Source of the DNA: Clostridium saccharobutylicum DSM 13864
GTDB taxonomy: Bacteria; Bacillota; Clostridia; Clostridiales; Clostridiaceae
DNA: 64,000 nt
Reading direction: 5' to 3'
NCBI RefSeq assembly: GCF_000473995.1
Contig: NC_022571.1
Coordinates: 4,930,001 to 4,994,000, forward strand
The position numbers and the translations under genes are program-made. The notes beneath the pieces are model-generated. The model was not told the DNA's origin and did not search any database. It saw only the letters and a program-made list of their open reading frames with translations. Positions 35,115-44,762 of the stretch are shown one piece after another (positions within the stretch are counted from its first letter, which is position 1; each line of letters opens with the position of its first letter).

Positions 35115-36356
35115 TTATGAAATAAGTGGTGATACAAATAAAATTAATGATAAAGTTATAATAAATATAACTGTTGCCCAAGATATGATATTTTGCGTTT
35201 TATTATTAACATACTTACCCATTATTCTTTTATCATTAATCAAAATTATCATGAATGTTAATATAATTGGAGATAGCATTCCAGCTATTTCTTGACTTAT
35301 AAGTATAATTTGCATAAGTGATATTCCAGGAATAAGTATAAATAAAGCACCTATTACAATTATACCAGTATATATACTAAAGAATGCTGGTGAATCCTTA
35401 TAATCATTATCAACACCACTTTCCCATCCAAATGCTTCACATATTGCATAAGATGTTGAAAGCGGAATAACAGCTGTAGCAAGGACTGATGCCCCAAATA
35501 ATCCAGCACCAAAAAGTATGTATGCCCATTCCCCTGCTAATGGCTTTAAAGACATTGCTGCTTCCTGTGCAGAACCTATAGTTATACCTGCTTTATAAAG
35601 TGTTGCTGCTGTACAAACAATTATAAAAAATGCTACTGCATTTCCCCAAAATGCTCCTAAATAAACATCAAGTTTTTCATACTTATACTCAGATATACTT
35701 AATTTTTTATCTACTATTGATGATTGCAAATAAAATTGCATATATGGAGTAATTGTTGTACCAATCATTCCTATAAATGTTAAAATAAAACCTGTATTAA
35801 ACTCAATTGTTGGAGTGGCCATAGATCTAGCAACAACTCCCCAATCGGGTTTAGTCAAAAATGCTGAAATAATATAAGTAAAAAATACAAATGTAAATAG
35901 CAAGAATATATTTTCTACCTTTTTATAAGATCCCTTCATTATTAAAAACCAAATTGCTATAGATGCAATAGGTATTGATATATATTTATTTACATTAAAA
36001 AGTTCTAAACTTGCTGCAATACCTGCAAAATCACCAAAGACAACTCCCATATTAGCAATTAAAAGAATAGCCATTGCAAAAAAAGTAAGTTTAACTCCAA
36101 ACTTTTCTCTAATTAAATCAGACAATCCTTTACCAGTTACTACTGCCATTCTTGCATTCATTTCTTGTATTACTGCAAGACTAAATGTAATTAACAAAAG
36201 TCCCCATAACATTTTATACCCATATGAAGCTCCAACTGATGCATATGTTGTAATTCCACCTGCATCATTACCAGCGTTTACAGTAATTAGTCCTGGCCCA
36301 ATAATTGTCATAATGAAAAGTAACTTTTTGAATCTATTAGACAATGTCTTCTTCAT
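35115..36356 (-). CDS. NRAMP-related transporter, probably Mg2+ (NRMT type)
   Basis: 413-residue membrane protein with about 11 TM segments of the SLC11/NRAMP fold. The Mn/Fe-binding motif DPGN of TM1 reads N-D-A-G-G here (GPGLITVNAGNDAGGITTYA), and the TM6 motif MPH is TPY (GTTITPYMQFYL), so the residues selecting transition metals are missing. NRAMP-related Mg2+ transporters with this pattern are known, including clostridial genes under M-box control. The start overlaps the end of the MgtE-N/CBS gene by 4 bp, so the two are translationally coupled, and the operon begins with an M-box. Mg2+ import is therefore the best call. Confidence 0.85.
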   Translation of the reverse strand: MKKTLSNRFKKLLFIMTIIGPGLITVNAGNDAGGITTYASVGASYGYKMLWGLLLITFSLAVIQEMNARMAVVTGKGLSDLIREKFGVKLTFFAMAILLIANMGVVFGDFAGIAASLELFNVNKYISIPIASIAIWFLIMKGSYKKVENIFLLFTFVFFTYIISAFLTKPDWGVVARSMATPTIEFNTGFILTFIGMIGTTITPYMQFYLQSSIVDKKLSISEYKYEKLDVYLGAFWGNAVAFFIIVCTAATLYKAGITIGSAQEAAMSLKPLAGEWAYILFGAGLFGASVLATAVIPLSTSYAICEAFGWESGVDNDYKDSPAFFSIYTGIIVIGALFILIPGISLMQIILISQEIAGMLSPIILTFMIILINDKRIMGKYVNNKTQNIISWATVIFIITLSLILFVSPLIS

Positions 36357-37618
36357 ATTATTGCCCTCCTTAATCTTGTATACTCGTAAATGCTGTCATT
36401 TAATGATACTACTCCTATTAATTTAGCCTCATCATCTATAACTGGCATACCTATAAGATTATATTTTTGCATTATACTAAGAGCATCCTCTATTTCATCC
36501 TCATCTTTTAATGTTTTTGGCTGAGACCCCATCACATTATAGAGTTTAGTATTTTTATCTGAAGTAATAAGTGAAAATAGAGAAAGTATACCAATAAGAT
36601 TATCTTTATCATTTGTAATATATATATAGTAACTTTCCTCTTCATCAGGGCTGTTATCTTCAATCCACTTTAAAACCTCACTTACCGTTACATCCGGTAA
36701 AAATGTTAAGAAGTCCTTAGACATTATACTTCCCACTGTTTCTCTTTCGTACTCCATAAGTTCTCTGATTTCGCCTTGGCTTTCTGTATCCATTTGAGTT
36801 AACAGCTTTTCTACTCTATCTTCCTCTATTTCCTCAAGGATATCAGCAACTTCATCTGATGGCATGATTTCAAAAATGTCAGTAGCTTTTTCATCTGACA
36901 TGGATTTTAATAAATTTACTTGGACATCAGTTTCTATTTCCTCAAGAACTTCAGCTGCTTTTTCATTGTTTAAACTATTAAATAGTATATTTCTACTTGT
37001 ATTATCAAGGTCCTCAATTATATCCGCTATATCTGCTGCATGCAAAGTTTCAATTTTATTTGCCGGCATATGAAGTTGTAAATTATTAACGTTTGTAGAT
37101 AAAGTCTGAACATTATCCCAAATAATTAACTTATTTCTTAAGTTACATTTAAAAGCTCCTATTAACTTAATAAAAAGATACTCTACGCCAAGTCGCCTGA
37201 GCAAGCCTCTTGTTCCTATATCAACAGCTACAAGCTGCCACTTAGAATTTATATTTCCAAGCCTTACATCATTAACACGTTCTACCTTTTTACCATTAAT
37301 ATCGACTATTTGTTTATCTAAAAAATCTCTTACTAAAAAAATATCTTTTTCATGTGGCAATTTTATTATAAGACGTTCACTATTAATTTTAATTATATAT
37401 CTTTCTTTTTCATCTCTTAATATATCAAGAGCTTCTGCTGATACATAAAAAGATTTTCTTCCATTTGTAATTTGTATATACATTACAGTAGGATTTGATT
37501 GACTAAAATCAAGTATAAGATCCTTTAATCTACCAATTACTTGTCCTGATATATTTTGAATTGGCTTATGAAGAATTTTGCTAAAAAAGAAACTTGTTGC
37601 TTTTTCCATATTATTCAC
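36353..37618 (-). CDS. Soluble MgtE-N/CBS-domain protein (Mg2+ sensor-like partner)
   Basis: 421 residues without TM helices. Residues 1-170 contain two PRC-barrel-like modules (HKPIQNISGQVIGRLKDLIL; DKQIVDINGKKVERVNDVRL). About 185-290 form an MgtE_N helical repeat (LHAADIADIIEDLD, EKAAEVLEEIETDVQ, DEVADILEEIEEDRVEKLL). About 290-415 form a CBS pair (GSIMSKDFLTFLPDVTVSE; NVMGSQPKTLKDEDE). In MgtE channels these domains bind Mg2+ and close the pore; here the MgtE membrane domain is absent and the next gene encodes an NRAMP-type transporter. I infer a sensor/regulatory subunit for that transporter. Two ATGs near the start (37618, 37609). Confidence 0.85.
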   Translation of the reverse strand: MNNMEKATSFFFSKILHKPIQNISGQVIGRLKDLILDFSQSNPTVMYIQITNGRKSFYVSAEALDILRDEKERYIIKINSERLIIKLPHEKDIFLVRDFLDKQIVDINGKKVERVNDVRLGNINSKWQLVAVDIGTRGLLRRLGVEYLFIKLIGAFKCNLRNKLIIWDNVQTLSTNVNNLQLHMPANKIETLHAADIADIIEDLDNTSRNILFNSLNNEKAAEVLEEIETDVQVNLLKSMSDEKATDIFEIMPSDEVADILEEIEEDRVEKLLTQMDTESQGEIRELMEYERETVGSIMSKDFLTFLPDVTVSEVLKWIEDNSPDEEESYYIYITNDKDNLIGILSLFSLITSDKNTKLYNVMGSQPKTLKDEDEIEDALSIMQKYNLIGMPVIDDEAKLIGVVSLNDSIYEYTRLRRAII

Positions 37619-37773
37619 CCTTTCAATTAGGGCATCAAAAGTACATCCAATTAATGCCCATAAAAATAGTATTACTTGAACCTAAATAAAAATTCATATC
37701 ACACTTATCCGTATCATAGTCATCCATTTGGATGCACCTCCTTTACTAAACAGTTAAGCTAAATTCTATAAAA

Positions 37774-37806
37774 TAAAAAAATCCCTCCACTTTAAGTGAA
37801 GGGATA
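37774..37806 (-). terminator. Expression-platform terminator of the M-box
   Basis: ATCCCTTCACTT pairs with AAGTGGAGGGAT on the minus strand, followed by TTTTTTTATTTT. It lies between the aptamer and the start codon at 37618. Mg2+-bound aptamer should favour this hairpin. Confidence 0.85.
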
Positions 37807-37859
37807 ATAACCTAAACAATAACGTTACAAATACACGTAATTATTTTAATCATATAATT

Positions 37860-38027
37860 GCGACATTTCCTTCACTCGTTGAGCTTTAGCACTATATAGC
37901 ATAGAAAACCTACGGTCTTCGGCTACATTAAGTAGAACCTTAATCCGGCAATACCTGTTGACCCATTGGCGTCTTTCGACGTTTCCGGGCAGCAGCATGT
38001 ATCTATATAGGAGCCTCACCTAACAAA
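37860..38027 (-). promoter_or_regulatory. M-box (ykoK) Mg2+ riboswitch aptamer
   Basis: The minus strand from 38024 reads TTAGGTGAGGCTCCTATATA, then ATGCTGCTGCCCGG, CGTCGAAAGACGCCAATGGG, TCAACAGG and CCGGATTAAGGTTCTACTTA, the conserved series of M-box elements. It precedes the Mg2+-related operon and a terminator, as expected for a Mg2+-repressed leader. Confidence 0.95.
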
Positions 38028-38050
38028 GATTTTATTTTTAATTTCAACTT

Positions 38051-38079
38051 ATTTTACTATCTACTACTTGGTAAGTCAA
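38051..38079 (-). promoter_or_regulatory. Promoter of the M-box operon
   Basis: TTGACT (38079-38074), a 17-base spacer and TAAAAT (38056-38051) on the minus strand. The expected transcript start near 38044 is about 20 bases before the aptamer. Confidence 0.7.
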
Positions 38080-38299
38080 TAACAAAAATAACATCCTTGA
38101 ATCATCTTGGATATTAAGCAATTATATCTAAACTATTATATCGTCAATTAATTATCTTAAGTTCAAAAAGCTGTCAGTTAAATATTAAATATTACATATA
38201 AATTAATTTTTAATACAAGTAATTGATTATTATTATTTAGTATTCCATAATTATCATATAAATACATTTATTTGTTAAAATTTTAAAGGAGAATTTAAG

Positions 38300-39412
38300 A
38301 TGAACAGATTTTTAGTTAGCAAAAAACTTCTTAAACAACTAGATACTCCTATGATTATTACAGCTCTTCTTATTACTATTTTTGGAATTATAAATATTTA
38401 TAGTGTAACGTATTCAACTCTTGGATTTTACTATGCTAAATTACAAATATTATGGTTAATTTTAGGCATAGCAATAATATATTTTATTTTATTATTTAAT
38501 TATAATATGATAGGAATATATTCTAAGTTAATTTACTGGTCTGGAGTAATACTTTTATTATATAACGATATAACTAGCAAAGCTGTAAAAGGAGCATCAT
38601 CATGGATACGACTTGGGAATAGAGCTATAGAACCCGGCGAATTTGTAAAGTTGGGATTAATATTAATTCTAGCAAAAAAATTAGATGATATGGATGGAAA
38701 TATAAATACTCCAAAGAACTTTCTTATTTTATCCATATATGCCTTTATTCCAATGTTCCTAATAATAATTCAACCTAATTTAGGAATGACTCTTATTTGT
38801 TTTTTTGTTACTCTAGGTATATATTTCATTTCAGGTTTAAATCTAAAAATTATTGCAGCAGGATTTCTATCTACAGTCCCATTAAGCTTTATTCTATGGT
38901 TTAGCAACATATTAAAACCATATCAAAGGCAGAGAATTCTAGTATTCTTAGATCCAGAATCATATCAACAAAATTCAGGCTTCCAATTAATGCAATCTAT
39001 AATAAGTATAGGTTCTGGTGGTTTATTTGGAGATGGATTTCTAAAAGGCATTAAATCATCTGGTGGATTTATTCCCGAAGTTCATACAGATTTTATATTT
39101 GCAGCTGTTGGAGAACAGTGGGGATTTCTAGGTGCCCTTTTTCTTATATTATTATATGTTATTTTGATTTATAGAATGCTTAAGTTGGCCAAGCAGTCTA
39201 AAGATATTATCGGTCGCCTTATCTGTGTTGGTACAGCATCTGGATTCTTATTTTCAGTACTTCAAAACATAGGTATGACTATTGGAATTATGCCGGTTGC
39301 AGGAATTACACTTCCGTTTATGAGCTATGGTGGCAGCTCAATACTCGTTAACTTTATGTCTTTGGGATTGGTGCTAAATGTAGGTATGAGAAAAAGTAAA
39401 ATTAACTTCTAA
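38300..39412 (+). CDS. rodA: SEDS-family peptidoglycan polymerase RodA
   Basis: 370-residue membrane protein with about 10 TM helices, polymerising glycan strands from lipid II for side-wall growth with a class B PBP. SEDS signatures: GASSWIRLGNRAIEPGEFVKLGL, QPNLGMTLIC, VHTDFIFAAVGEQWGFLG with the catalytic-type Asp, and GITLPFMSYGGSS at the end. Length and the RQRILVFLDPESYQQNSGFQL stretch favour RodA over FtsW/SpoVE. RBS AAAGGAG before ATG 38300. Single gene, opposite in strand to its neighbours; no mreBCD adjacent. Confidence 0.88.
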   Translation: MNRFLVSKKLLKQLDTPMIITALLITIFGIINIYSVTYSTLGFYYAKLQILWLILGIAIIYFILLFNYNMIGIYSKLIYWSGVILLLYNDITSKAVKGASSWIRLGNRAIEPGEFVKLGLILILAKKLDDMDGNINTPKNFLILSIYAFIPMFLIIIQPNLGMTLICFFVTLGIYFISGLNLKIIAAGFLSTVPLSFILWFSNILKPYQRQRILVFLDPESYQQNSGFQLMQSIISIGSGGLFGDGFLKGIKSSGGFIPEVHTDFIFAAVGEQWGFLGALFLILLYVILIYRMLKLAKQSKDIIGRLICVGTASGFLFSVLQNIGMTIGIMPVAGITLPFMSYGGSSILVNFMSLGLVLNVGMRKSKINF

Positions 39413-39451
39413 AATATTGTAATATTAAAATTCTAAAGTACATTTAAATAT

Positions 39452-39493
39452 TATAAGTGGTTTAAACCTAAATATAAGGTTTAAACCACTTAT
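39452..39493 (+). terminator. Palindromic terminator between rodA and cfa
   Basis: TATAAGTGGTTTAAACCT pairs perfectly with AGGTTTAAACCACTTATA (AAATAT loop). It lies between converging genes and probably serves both, although T runs are short. Confidence 0.65.
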
Positions 39494-39575
39494 AATACAA
39501 TAAACATTTTCTAATAAAATATCAATCAGCTAATAAACAAGCTAGAATTAAATGAACAAAATGCTTTATACAAAT

Positions 39576-40751
39576 TTATTTATACATATAATCTCTAGTC
39601 CATTGCAATTCATTATTTACCCCTTTATTAAATAGAAATTGATGAATGTTTATATTTCCACAATTAAAAGATGCTGCACAAGAATTTAAATATAATCTCC
39701 ACATCCTTATAAAAGTTTCATCCTTCGTTTTTCTTATTTCAGGTAGTGCATTTTCGAAATTCCTTGCCCAATTTTCTAAAGTTCTTCCATAATGCAACCT
39801 TAGATTTTCTACATCAATGACATCAAACTTCTCATTTGACATATATTCTATTAATTCTGTAATTGCTGGAATATATCCACCTGGGAAAATATATTTATCT
39901 ATCCAAGTATTATTTCCTCCGGTTTCTATGGCTGTTATACAATGAAGTAAGGATACTCCATTTTCATTTAACAAATTATTTATAGTTGAAAAGTACTCTG
40001 CAAGATGATCTTTCCCAACATGTTCTAACATGCCCACACTAACTATTTTATCGAACTTTTTATTCTTTAGCTCTCTGTAATCTGTAAGTTGAACTTCAAC
40101 TAGATCCTCTAGTCCTTCATTTTTTATTCTTTCATTAACTTTAGATAACTGCTCAGAACTCAAAGTTATCCCCATAGCCTTTACTTTATATTTTTTAGCT
40201 GCAGTAATAATCAATTCACCCCAGCCACAGCCTATATCTAATAAGGTTTCACCCTCTTTTAAATCTAATTTCTTAATAATATGTTCTACTTTGTTTTTTT
40301 GAGCTTGAGTTAGTGAATCATTTGCAGATTTAAAGTAACCACAAGAATATGTCATGGTATCATCTAACCATAATTTATAAAAGTCATTTCCAATATCATA
40401 ATGAAATTCAATATTCTTTTTACTATTCTTAATATTATTTGTAGCCATCTTTAGTAAATTTGCATATTTATCACTATTGCTTAAAAAACTCTCTTTATTA
40501 TTATATAAAGATTCTATAACTTTTTGAACGCTTCCCTCGATATCTATTTTTTTGGTCATATATGCTTCACCAAAAGTTAATGAAGGATCCTTAATAATAT
40601 CAGCTTTAGGAATAGGTTCATTAAAAATTATTTTAAATTGGCTTTCTCCTTGTCCATAAACTTCTGAACTACCATCCCAAAGTTTTAGTTCAAAGGTATC
40701 TGAAAATAAATTTTTAAATAATGTTTTGTAAAATATTTTGTCAATAATCAT
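39576..40751 (-). CDS. cfa: Cyclopropane-fatty-acyl-phospholipid synthase
   Basis: 391-residue SAM-dependent methyltransferase that cyclopropanates unsaturated acyl chains of membrane phospholipids. SAM site LLDIGCGWGELI (motif I), SNEQ-type ITLSSEQ, the family stretch FHYDIGNDFYKLWLDDTMTYSCGYF and late EHVGKDHL and NWARNFE motifs are typical Cfa. ATG 40751 has GGGAG 9 bases upstream; an ATG 9 bases earlier abuts the RBS. Lacking an RNA or operon partner, it is a single gene. It helps tolerance to acid or solvent stress in related bacteria (family knowledge). Confidence 0.93.
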   Translation of the reverse strand: MIIDKIFYKTLFKNLFSDTFELKLWDGSSEVYGQGESQFKIIFNEPIPKADIIKDPSLTFGEAYMTKKIDIEGSVQKVIESLYNNKESFLSNSDKYANLLKMATNNIKNSKKNIEFHYDIGNDFYKLWLDDTMTYSCGYFKSANDSLTQAQKNKVEHIIKKLDLKEGETLLDIGCGWGELIITAAKKYKVKAMGITLSSEQLSKVNERIKNEGLEDLVEVQLTDYRELKNKKFDKIVSVGMLEHVGKDHLAEYFSTINNLLNENGVSLLHCITAIETGGNNTWIDKYIFPGGYIPAITELIEYMSNEKFDVIDVENLRLHYGRTLENWARNFENALPEIRKTKDETFIRMWRLYLNSCAASFNCGNINIHQFLFNKGVNNELQWTRDYMYK

Positions 40752-40885
40752 GACATTCATCTCCCATTTTTATTTAATTAACAAATCTAAAAATTAGATT
40801 AAATTTAACGATTTACTTTATTAGCTTCATTACTATTTCACATAGCTTTACATTTTGAACGCAGTTTACCATTTATATATTTCTT

Positions 40886-41479
40886 TTAAATGTTATTCTC
40901 TTTACTTTTTGATAAATAATTGAATAATTGATTATAATTTTTTTCTACTAATGGTTGTCTGTTTTTTGAATTCTCAATTTTATTATTATGTATGTCCATA
41001 TTTTTTTTAAAGTTTTCTAATGTATCAATAATAGCAGTTTTAAATAGTGGAATAGAATCAATTATTCTCTTTATTCCATATATATATTCATCATCACTAA
41101 GAGTAAAACATTGAAATAATCCAGAAGTTAATCTTCCATCAGAGAACATATATATGTATCTATCACGCATTTCATCAGATAAATCAACTTCAATTTTATG
41201 CTTATATAATCTAAATATAATATCTCCATTTTTTATAAACACAGGAAATATACTAGAAAAAAGCGCCACTATATTGTTTTGTTCATCAACTACACCCGAA
41301 AAATCATTTTCATTAAGTCTCGCTACAATTTCATCTGTAAATATACAGTTTTTTATTTCCTTGCCCAATTTTGATTTTAATCTTTGTTCTCTTTCTTCAA
41401 TTAATAAATTATCAATAGAATTAAATAATCTATTAATCGGACTTATATTTTTTTTTGAATTCTCTTTATTAGTAATCAT
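40886..41479 (-). CDS. Hypothetical protein, 197 residues
   Basis: No family recognised. The protein is soluble, with no signal peptide or TM segment, mixed alpha/beta in the middle (FTDEIVARLNENDFSGVVDEQNNIVALFSSI) and lysine/asparagine-rich at both ends. GGAGG at a good distance from ATG 41479 and clostridial codon use support a real gene. It is the next minus-strand gene upstream of cfa, 134 bp away, and could be co-transcribed with it. Confidence 0.65.
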   Translation of the reverse strand: MITNKENSKKNISPINRLFNSIDNLLIEEREQRLKSKLGKEIKNCIFTDEIVARLNENDFSGVVDEQNNIVALFSSIFPVFIKNGDIIFRLYKHKIEVDLSDEMRDRYIYMFSDGRLTSGLFQCFTLSDDEYIYGIKRIIDSIPLFKTAIIDTLENFKKNMDIHNNKIENSKNRQPLVEKNYNQLFNYLSKSKENNI

Positions 41480-42095
41480 AATAATTCCTCCATAAATAAT
41501 TTAATTAAAACTTAATCTTTAATGATTTCAAAGAATATCATTAGACCAACTCAAATAGTAATAAATAAAAATGACATACACGATATTAACCTTTCGCATA
41601 TGTCTTCAATAATTTCAGTTTTAACTATATCAAAAACAAAGTTAAAAAATAAAATTAACTCTAAAAATATTTCCGGTACAGATAATGTTAAAAAGCAATT
41701 GTATTATTATTCCTAAAAAATATGCTATTAAAATAATAATTACTTATTTAAAATATTTCAAAGGTCACTTATTCCGTAAAAATCGCCGACATAGTGGTCA
41801 TACCAGTTAGTGCTAATATATCACATATTTTCTAATAATTCAACAAATGAATTCATAACAACATTTCCTTTTCTGTTACTTTCCTAATGTTTTTTTCCAT
41901 TAACTTCATTTTCCATGCATTTATGTTAATCAGTAGTGTTTCCGCTTTAACATACATTTATATTAATATATTTTCATATAAAAAAATTTATGCCATAAAA
42001 AACTCAAATAGACCTCAACACAATTTCTTGCTTGCAATTTTTTATTAAAATAACTATTGAGCATAAGATTATATTAGGTAAAATATTAAAACATA
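41480..42095. other. Intergenic region with possible gene remnant
   Basis: No intact gene. On the minus strand near 41765-41920 short open stretches with ATG (MEKNIRKVTEKEMLL; MNSFVELLENM) and, in a shifted frame, ILALTGMTTMSAIFTE suggest a decayed or frameshifted small gene. Evidence is weak. Confidence 0.35.
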
Positions 42096-42136
42096 AAAAG
42101 TGCTACAATCCTTAGTAATATAAGGTTTAAAGCGCT
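42096..42136 (-). terminator. Terminator-like hairpin after tRNA-Ser(CGA)
   Basis: AGCGCTTTAAACCTTA and TAAGGATTGTAGCACT pair imperfectly, followed by TTTTTATG on the minus strand. Confidence 0.5.
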
Positions 42137-42154
42137 AAACTCAAATAAATATTT

Positions 42155-42246
42155 TGGCGGAGAGAAAGGGATTTGAACCCCCGGTACCCTAGTTTGAGTA
42201 CAATGATTTTCGAGACCATCGCTTTAAACCACTCAGCCATCTCTCC
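42155..42246 (-). tRNA. tRNA-Ser(CGA)
   Basis: The acceptor arm GGAGAGA/TCTCTCC has an encoded CCA. The anticodon loop CTCGAAA (anticodon CGA) is in stem ATGGT/ATCAT. A long variable arm (class II) and T loop TTCAAAT are present. Its D arm (GGCTGAGTGGTTTAAAGC) is typical of tRNA-Ser. Confidence 0.96.
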
Positions 42247-42434
42247 ATATAATTTTTCAATTCATTTATTTTACATATATTACACAAATAAACACACAAG
42301 ATAATTATACACCTTATTAAATCAAACAAAAAGCACTTTTACTATTAATATCATACTTCTATTTACCATATCCTCAATTTATAATTATATAATTCATATC
42401 AATCTTAAAGTTATCAAGTTTATTACATTAAATA

Positions 42435-42878
42435 TTATTGTTTTCTTCTTTTGTCGAAAAATTCAACTAATAAATCAGAACATTCATCATCATATGTCCA
42501 TTTAACATTAACAAAAGAATTTAACCTTCTGTTATCAAGAATATTAATTGTTGAACCACAAGCTCCCATATCTTTATTAAAAGTTCCTATGTATAATTTA
42601 GATATTCTACTTTGAACAATAGCACTAGCACACATCGGGCAAGGTTCAAGTGTTACATACATTTCGGTACCATTGAGTCTCCAATCGCCAAGAAACTTCG
42701 ATGCTTTTCTTATTGCTAAAATTTCAGCATGTGCTGTAGTATCATTTAATGTTTCTTTTAAGTTATGAGCTTTTGCTATAACTACACCATCTTTTACAAT
42801 GACAGCCCCTACTGGAATTTCTCCTTTTTCCATTGCTAAAATTGCTTGTTTCTTAGCAATTTCCATGAAATCTATCAT
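42435..42878 (-). CDS. tadA: tRNA-specific adenosine deaminase
   Basis: 147 residues. Deaminates A34 to inosine in tRNA-Arg(ACG). Zinc/catalytic motif HAEILAI (about 52-58) and PCPMCASAI (about 83-91) define the deaminase; MGACGST and the C-terminal FFDKRRK are typical of TadA. AAGGAG lies 7 bases before ATG 42878. Upstream on the same strand is the CNNM gene, after its own terminator. Confidence 0.93.
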   Translation of the reverse strand: MIDFMEIAKKQAILAMEKGEIPVGAVIVKDGVVIAKAHNLKETLNDTTAHAEILAIRKASKFLGDWRLNGTEMYVTLEPCPMCASAIVQSRISKLYIGTFNKDMGACGSTINILDNRRLNSFVNVKWTYDDECSDLLVEFFDKRRKQ

Positions 42879-43011
42879 ATTTAATCTCCTTATCGTTATA
42901 TTAAAATTTCTTAAATATTATTTCACATATATCTTACTACCTAAATTATATTATCTAAATAAAATTTTAAGTTTATATAAAAAATTAAAACTAAAATTTA
43001 TATCTTACAAC

Positions 43012-43050
43012 AAAAAAAGATCACTGAAAAATGTATACAGTAATCTTTTT
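43012..43050 (-). terminator. Terminator after the CNNM/CorC gene
   Basis: AAAAAGATTACTG pairs with CAGTGATCTTTTT (one mismatch) on the minus strand, ending in TTTTTTTG. Confidence 0.8.
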
Positions 43051-43116
43051 ATCTTATATATTAATCCTAACACTTCAATCATTATTTTTTAATTAATATA
43101 CTAATATCCATTTATT

Positions 43117-44379
43117 TTATTTTTCCTCTTCAACATTAGTAAATATTCTAACTTTTTTAATTCTGTTTTTCTCTATCTTCTCTGCAATAAATTTTGTTTT
43201 ATTTATCGCAACTTCTTCCTGCTCTTCTGGCATTCTACCAAGCTCTCCAATCATAAATCCGCCAACAGAATCAAATTCTTCAGAATCTATATCGACCCCA
43301 ATTAATTCACTAATCTCATGTAATTTCACACTTCCTTCAACTACATATTCGTTATCCCTTATAACTTGAACAGACTTCTTCTCTTCATCATATTCGTCTT
43401 CAATTTCTCCAACTATCTCTTCTACTAAGTCTTCAATTGTGACTATTCCAACAGTTCCACCATATTCATCTAATACAACTGCAATATGATTTCTTGATTT
43501 TTTCATTTCTTTAAACAATTCTACAATTTTCTTAAATTCAAATGTATAGAATGGTTCTCTAATATATTTATTTACATTAAAGTTTTCCCTTGCATTTTCA
43601 ACCATAGCAAGATCTTTAACATTTAAAAATCCTATAATATTATCTATAGTTTGATTATAAACAGGAATTCTAGAGAATTGCTCATTCTTTATTACTTCCA
43701 TTACTTCATCATAAGTTGCTTCTTCATCAATAGAAATAATATCCACTCTTTGAACCATTATATCTTTAACTTGTTGATCCGCAAATTCAAATACATTAAA
43801 TATCATTTCTTTTTCAACATTTTCTAAAACGCCTTCCTCTTCACTAACGCCAACCATAGTTTTTAATTCTTCTTCCGTTATGGATGATTCAGATTCATTA
43901 GGATTTCCTCCAAGAATTCTAATCACCAATGAAGAAATGGCTGCAAAAATGTAAACTATCGGTTTAAACACTACTACTACAAATCTTATAAACTTGGCAA
44001 CTTTTAATGATACTGATTCAGGATTTTGTTTAGCTATAGATTTTGGTGTTACTTCACCAAAAATAAGTATTAATATAGTCATTATTCCAGTGGCAATTCC
44101 AACTCCACTACTTCCAAAAATATTTGTTGCAACCATTGTTGCAATTGATGATGCTCCTATATTAGCTACATTATTTCCTATTAAAATCGCACTTAAAAGC
44201 TTGTTTTGGTCCTCAGTAAGTTTTTCTACCAATTCAGCTCCTGGCACCCCTTCTTCAATCATATGTCTTAATCTTATTTTGTTCAAAGACATAAGTGCAG
44301 TTTCTGACATTGAAAATAAGCAAGATAATACTATCAGTAAAATCAAACTAATTATCTGCCACGTATAACTAGGGTCCAA
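43117..44379 (-). CDS. CNNM/CorC (HlyC) family membrane protein with CBS domains
   Basis: 420 residues. About 1-185 form the DUF21 membrane domain with three or four TM segments (IISLILLIVLSCLFSMSETALMSLN, family motif LLSAILIGNNVANIGAS). About 205-330 form a CBS pair (VKDIMVQRVDIISIDEEATYDEV). The C-terminal CorC_HlyC domain ends near 415 (LGRMPEEQEEVAINK). Members export Mg2+/Na+ or affect metal resistance; the old name hemolysin is misleading. The start is TTG 44379 with AGGAG about 11 bases upstream. With the M-box operon and this gene the window has two separate Mg2+-related units. Confidence 0.88.
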   Translation of the reverse strand: MDPSYTWQIISLILLIVLSCLFSMSETALMSLNKIRLRHMIEEGVPGAELVEKLTEDQNKLLSAILIGNNVANIGASSIATMVATNIFGSSGVGIATGIMTILILIFGEVTPKSIAKQNPESVSLKVAKFIRFVVVVFKPIVYIFAAISSLVIRILGGNPNESESSITEEELKTMVGVSEEEGVLENVEKEMIFNVFEFADQQVKDIMVQRVDIISIDEEATYDEVMEVIKNEQFSRIPVYNQTIDNIIGFLNVKDLAMVENARENFNVNKYIREPFYTFEFKKIVELFKEMKKSRNHIAVVLDEYGGTVGIVTIEDLVEEIVGEIEDEYDEEKKSVQVIRDNEYVVEGSVKLHEISELIGVDIDSEEFDSVGGFMIGELGRMPEEQEEVAINKTKFIAEKIEKNRIKKVRIFTNVEEEK

Positions 44380-44580
44380 AAATAATCACTCTCCTAAAAT
44401 TTCAAAATTTATATTTTACTTTAATTATATCATATTATAAATCAAAGTAATATAATTGCCAATTTCATCCTATTAACTTATATTACTATATTTAGTGATT
44501 TGGGAATTAATACATAGTATTAGAACCATATATCAAATTTTCTTATTTCATTAAGTCATTACTCTACTTTAATTTTTAGC

Positions 44581-44745
44581 TAAGACACATTTAAAAAATA
44601 AAAAATCCTTCTGACAAACCTATTTCCAGTCATGTTAAGTCAGCAAATTACCTTGATAAGCTCACTATAACATCAATTCACTTCCTTGCATTATGAAAAA
44701 AATAATCATAACCTTTTGGACTTATCGTTTTATTTTATATGCTTG
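44581..44745 (+). repeat. Copy H of the palindromic repeat
   Basis: TAAGACACATTTAAAAAATA at the left and TTGGACTTATCGTTTTATTT at the right, with the inner GTCAGCAAATTACCTTGATA and GCTCACTATAAC block. It lies between the CNNM gene and the end of the scr operon, next to the 193-bp hairpin at 44763. Confidence 0.8.
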
Positions 44746-44762
44746 AAAATACATCTTAACTA

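Noticed and set aside
41522-41716. 64-residue plus-strand frame
   Set aside because: Low-complexity S/I/K/N composition, no ribosome site and no recognised family.
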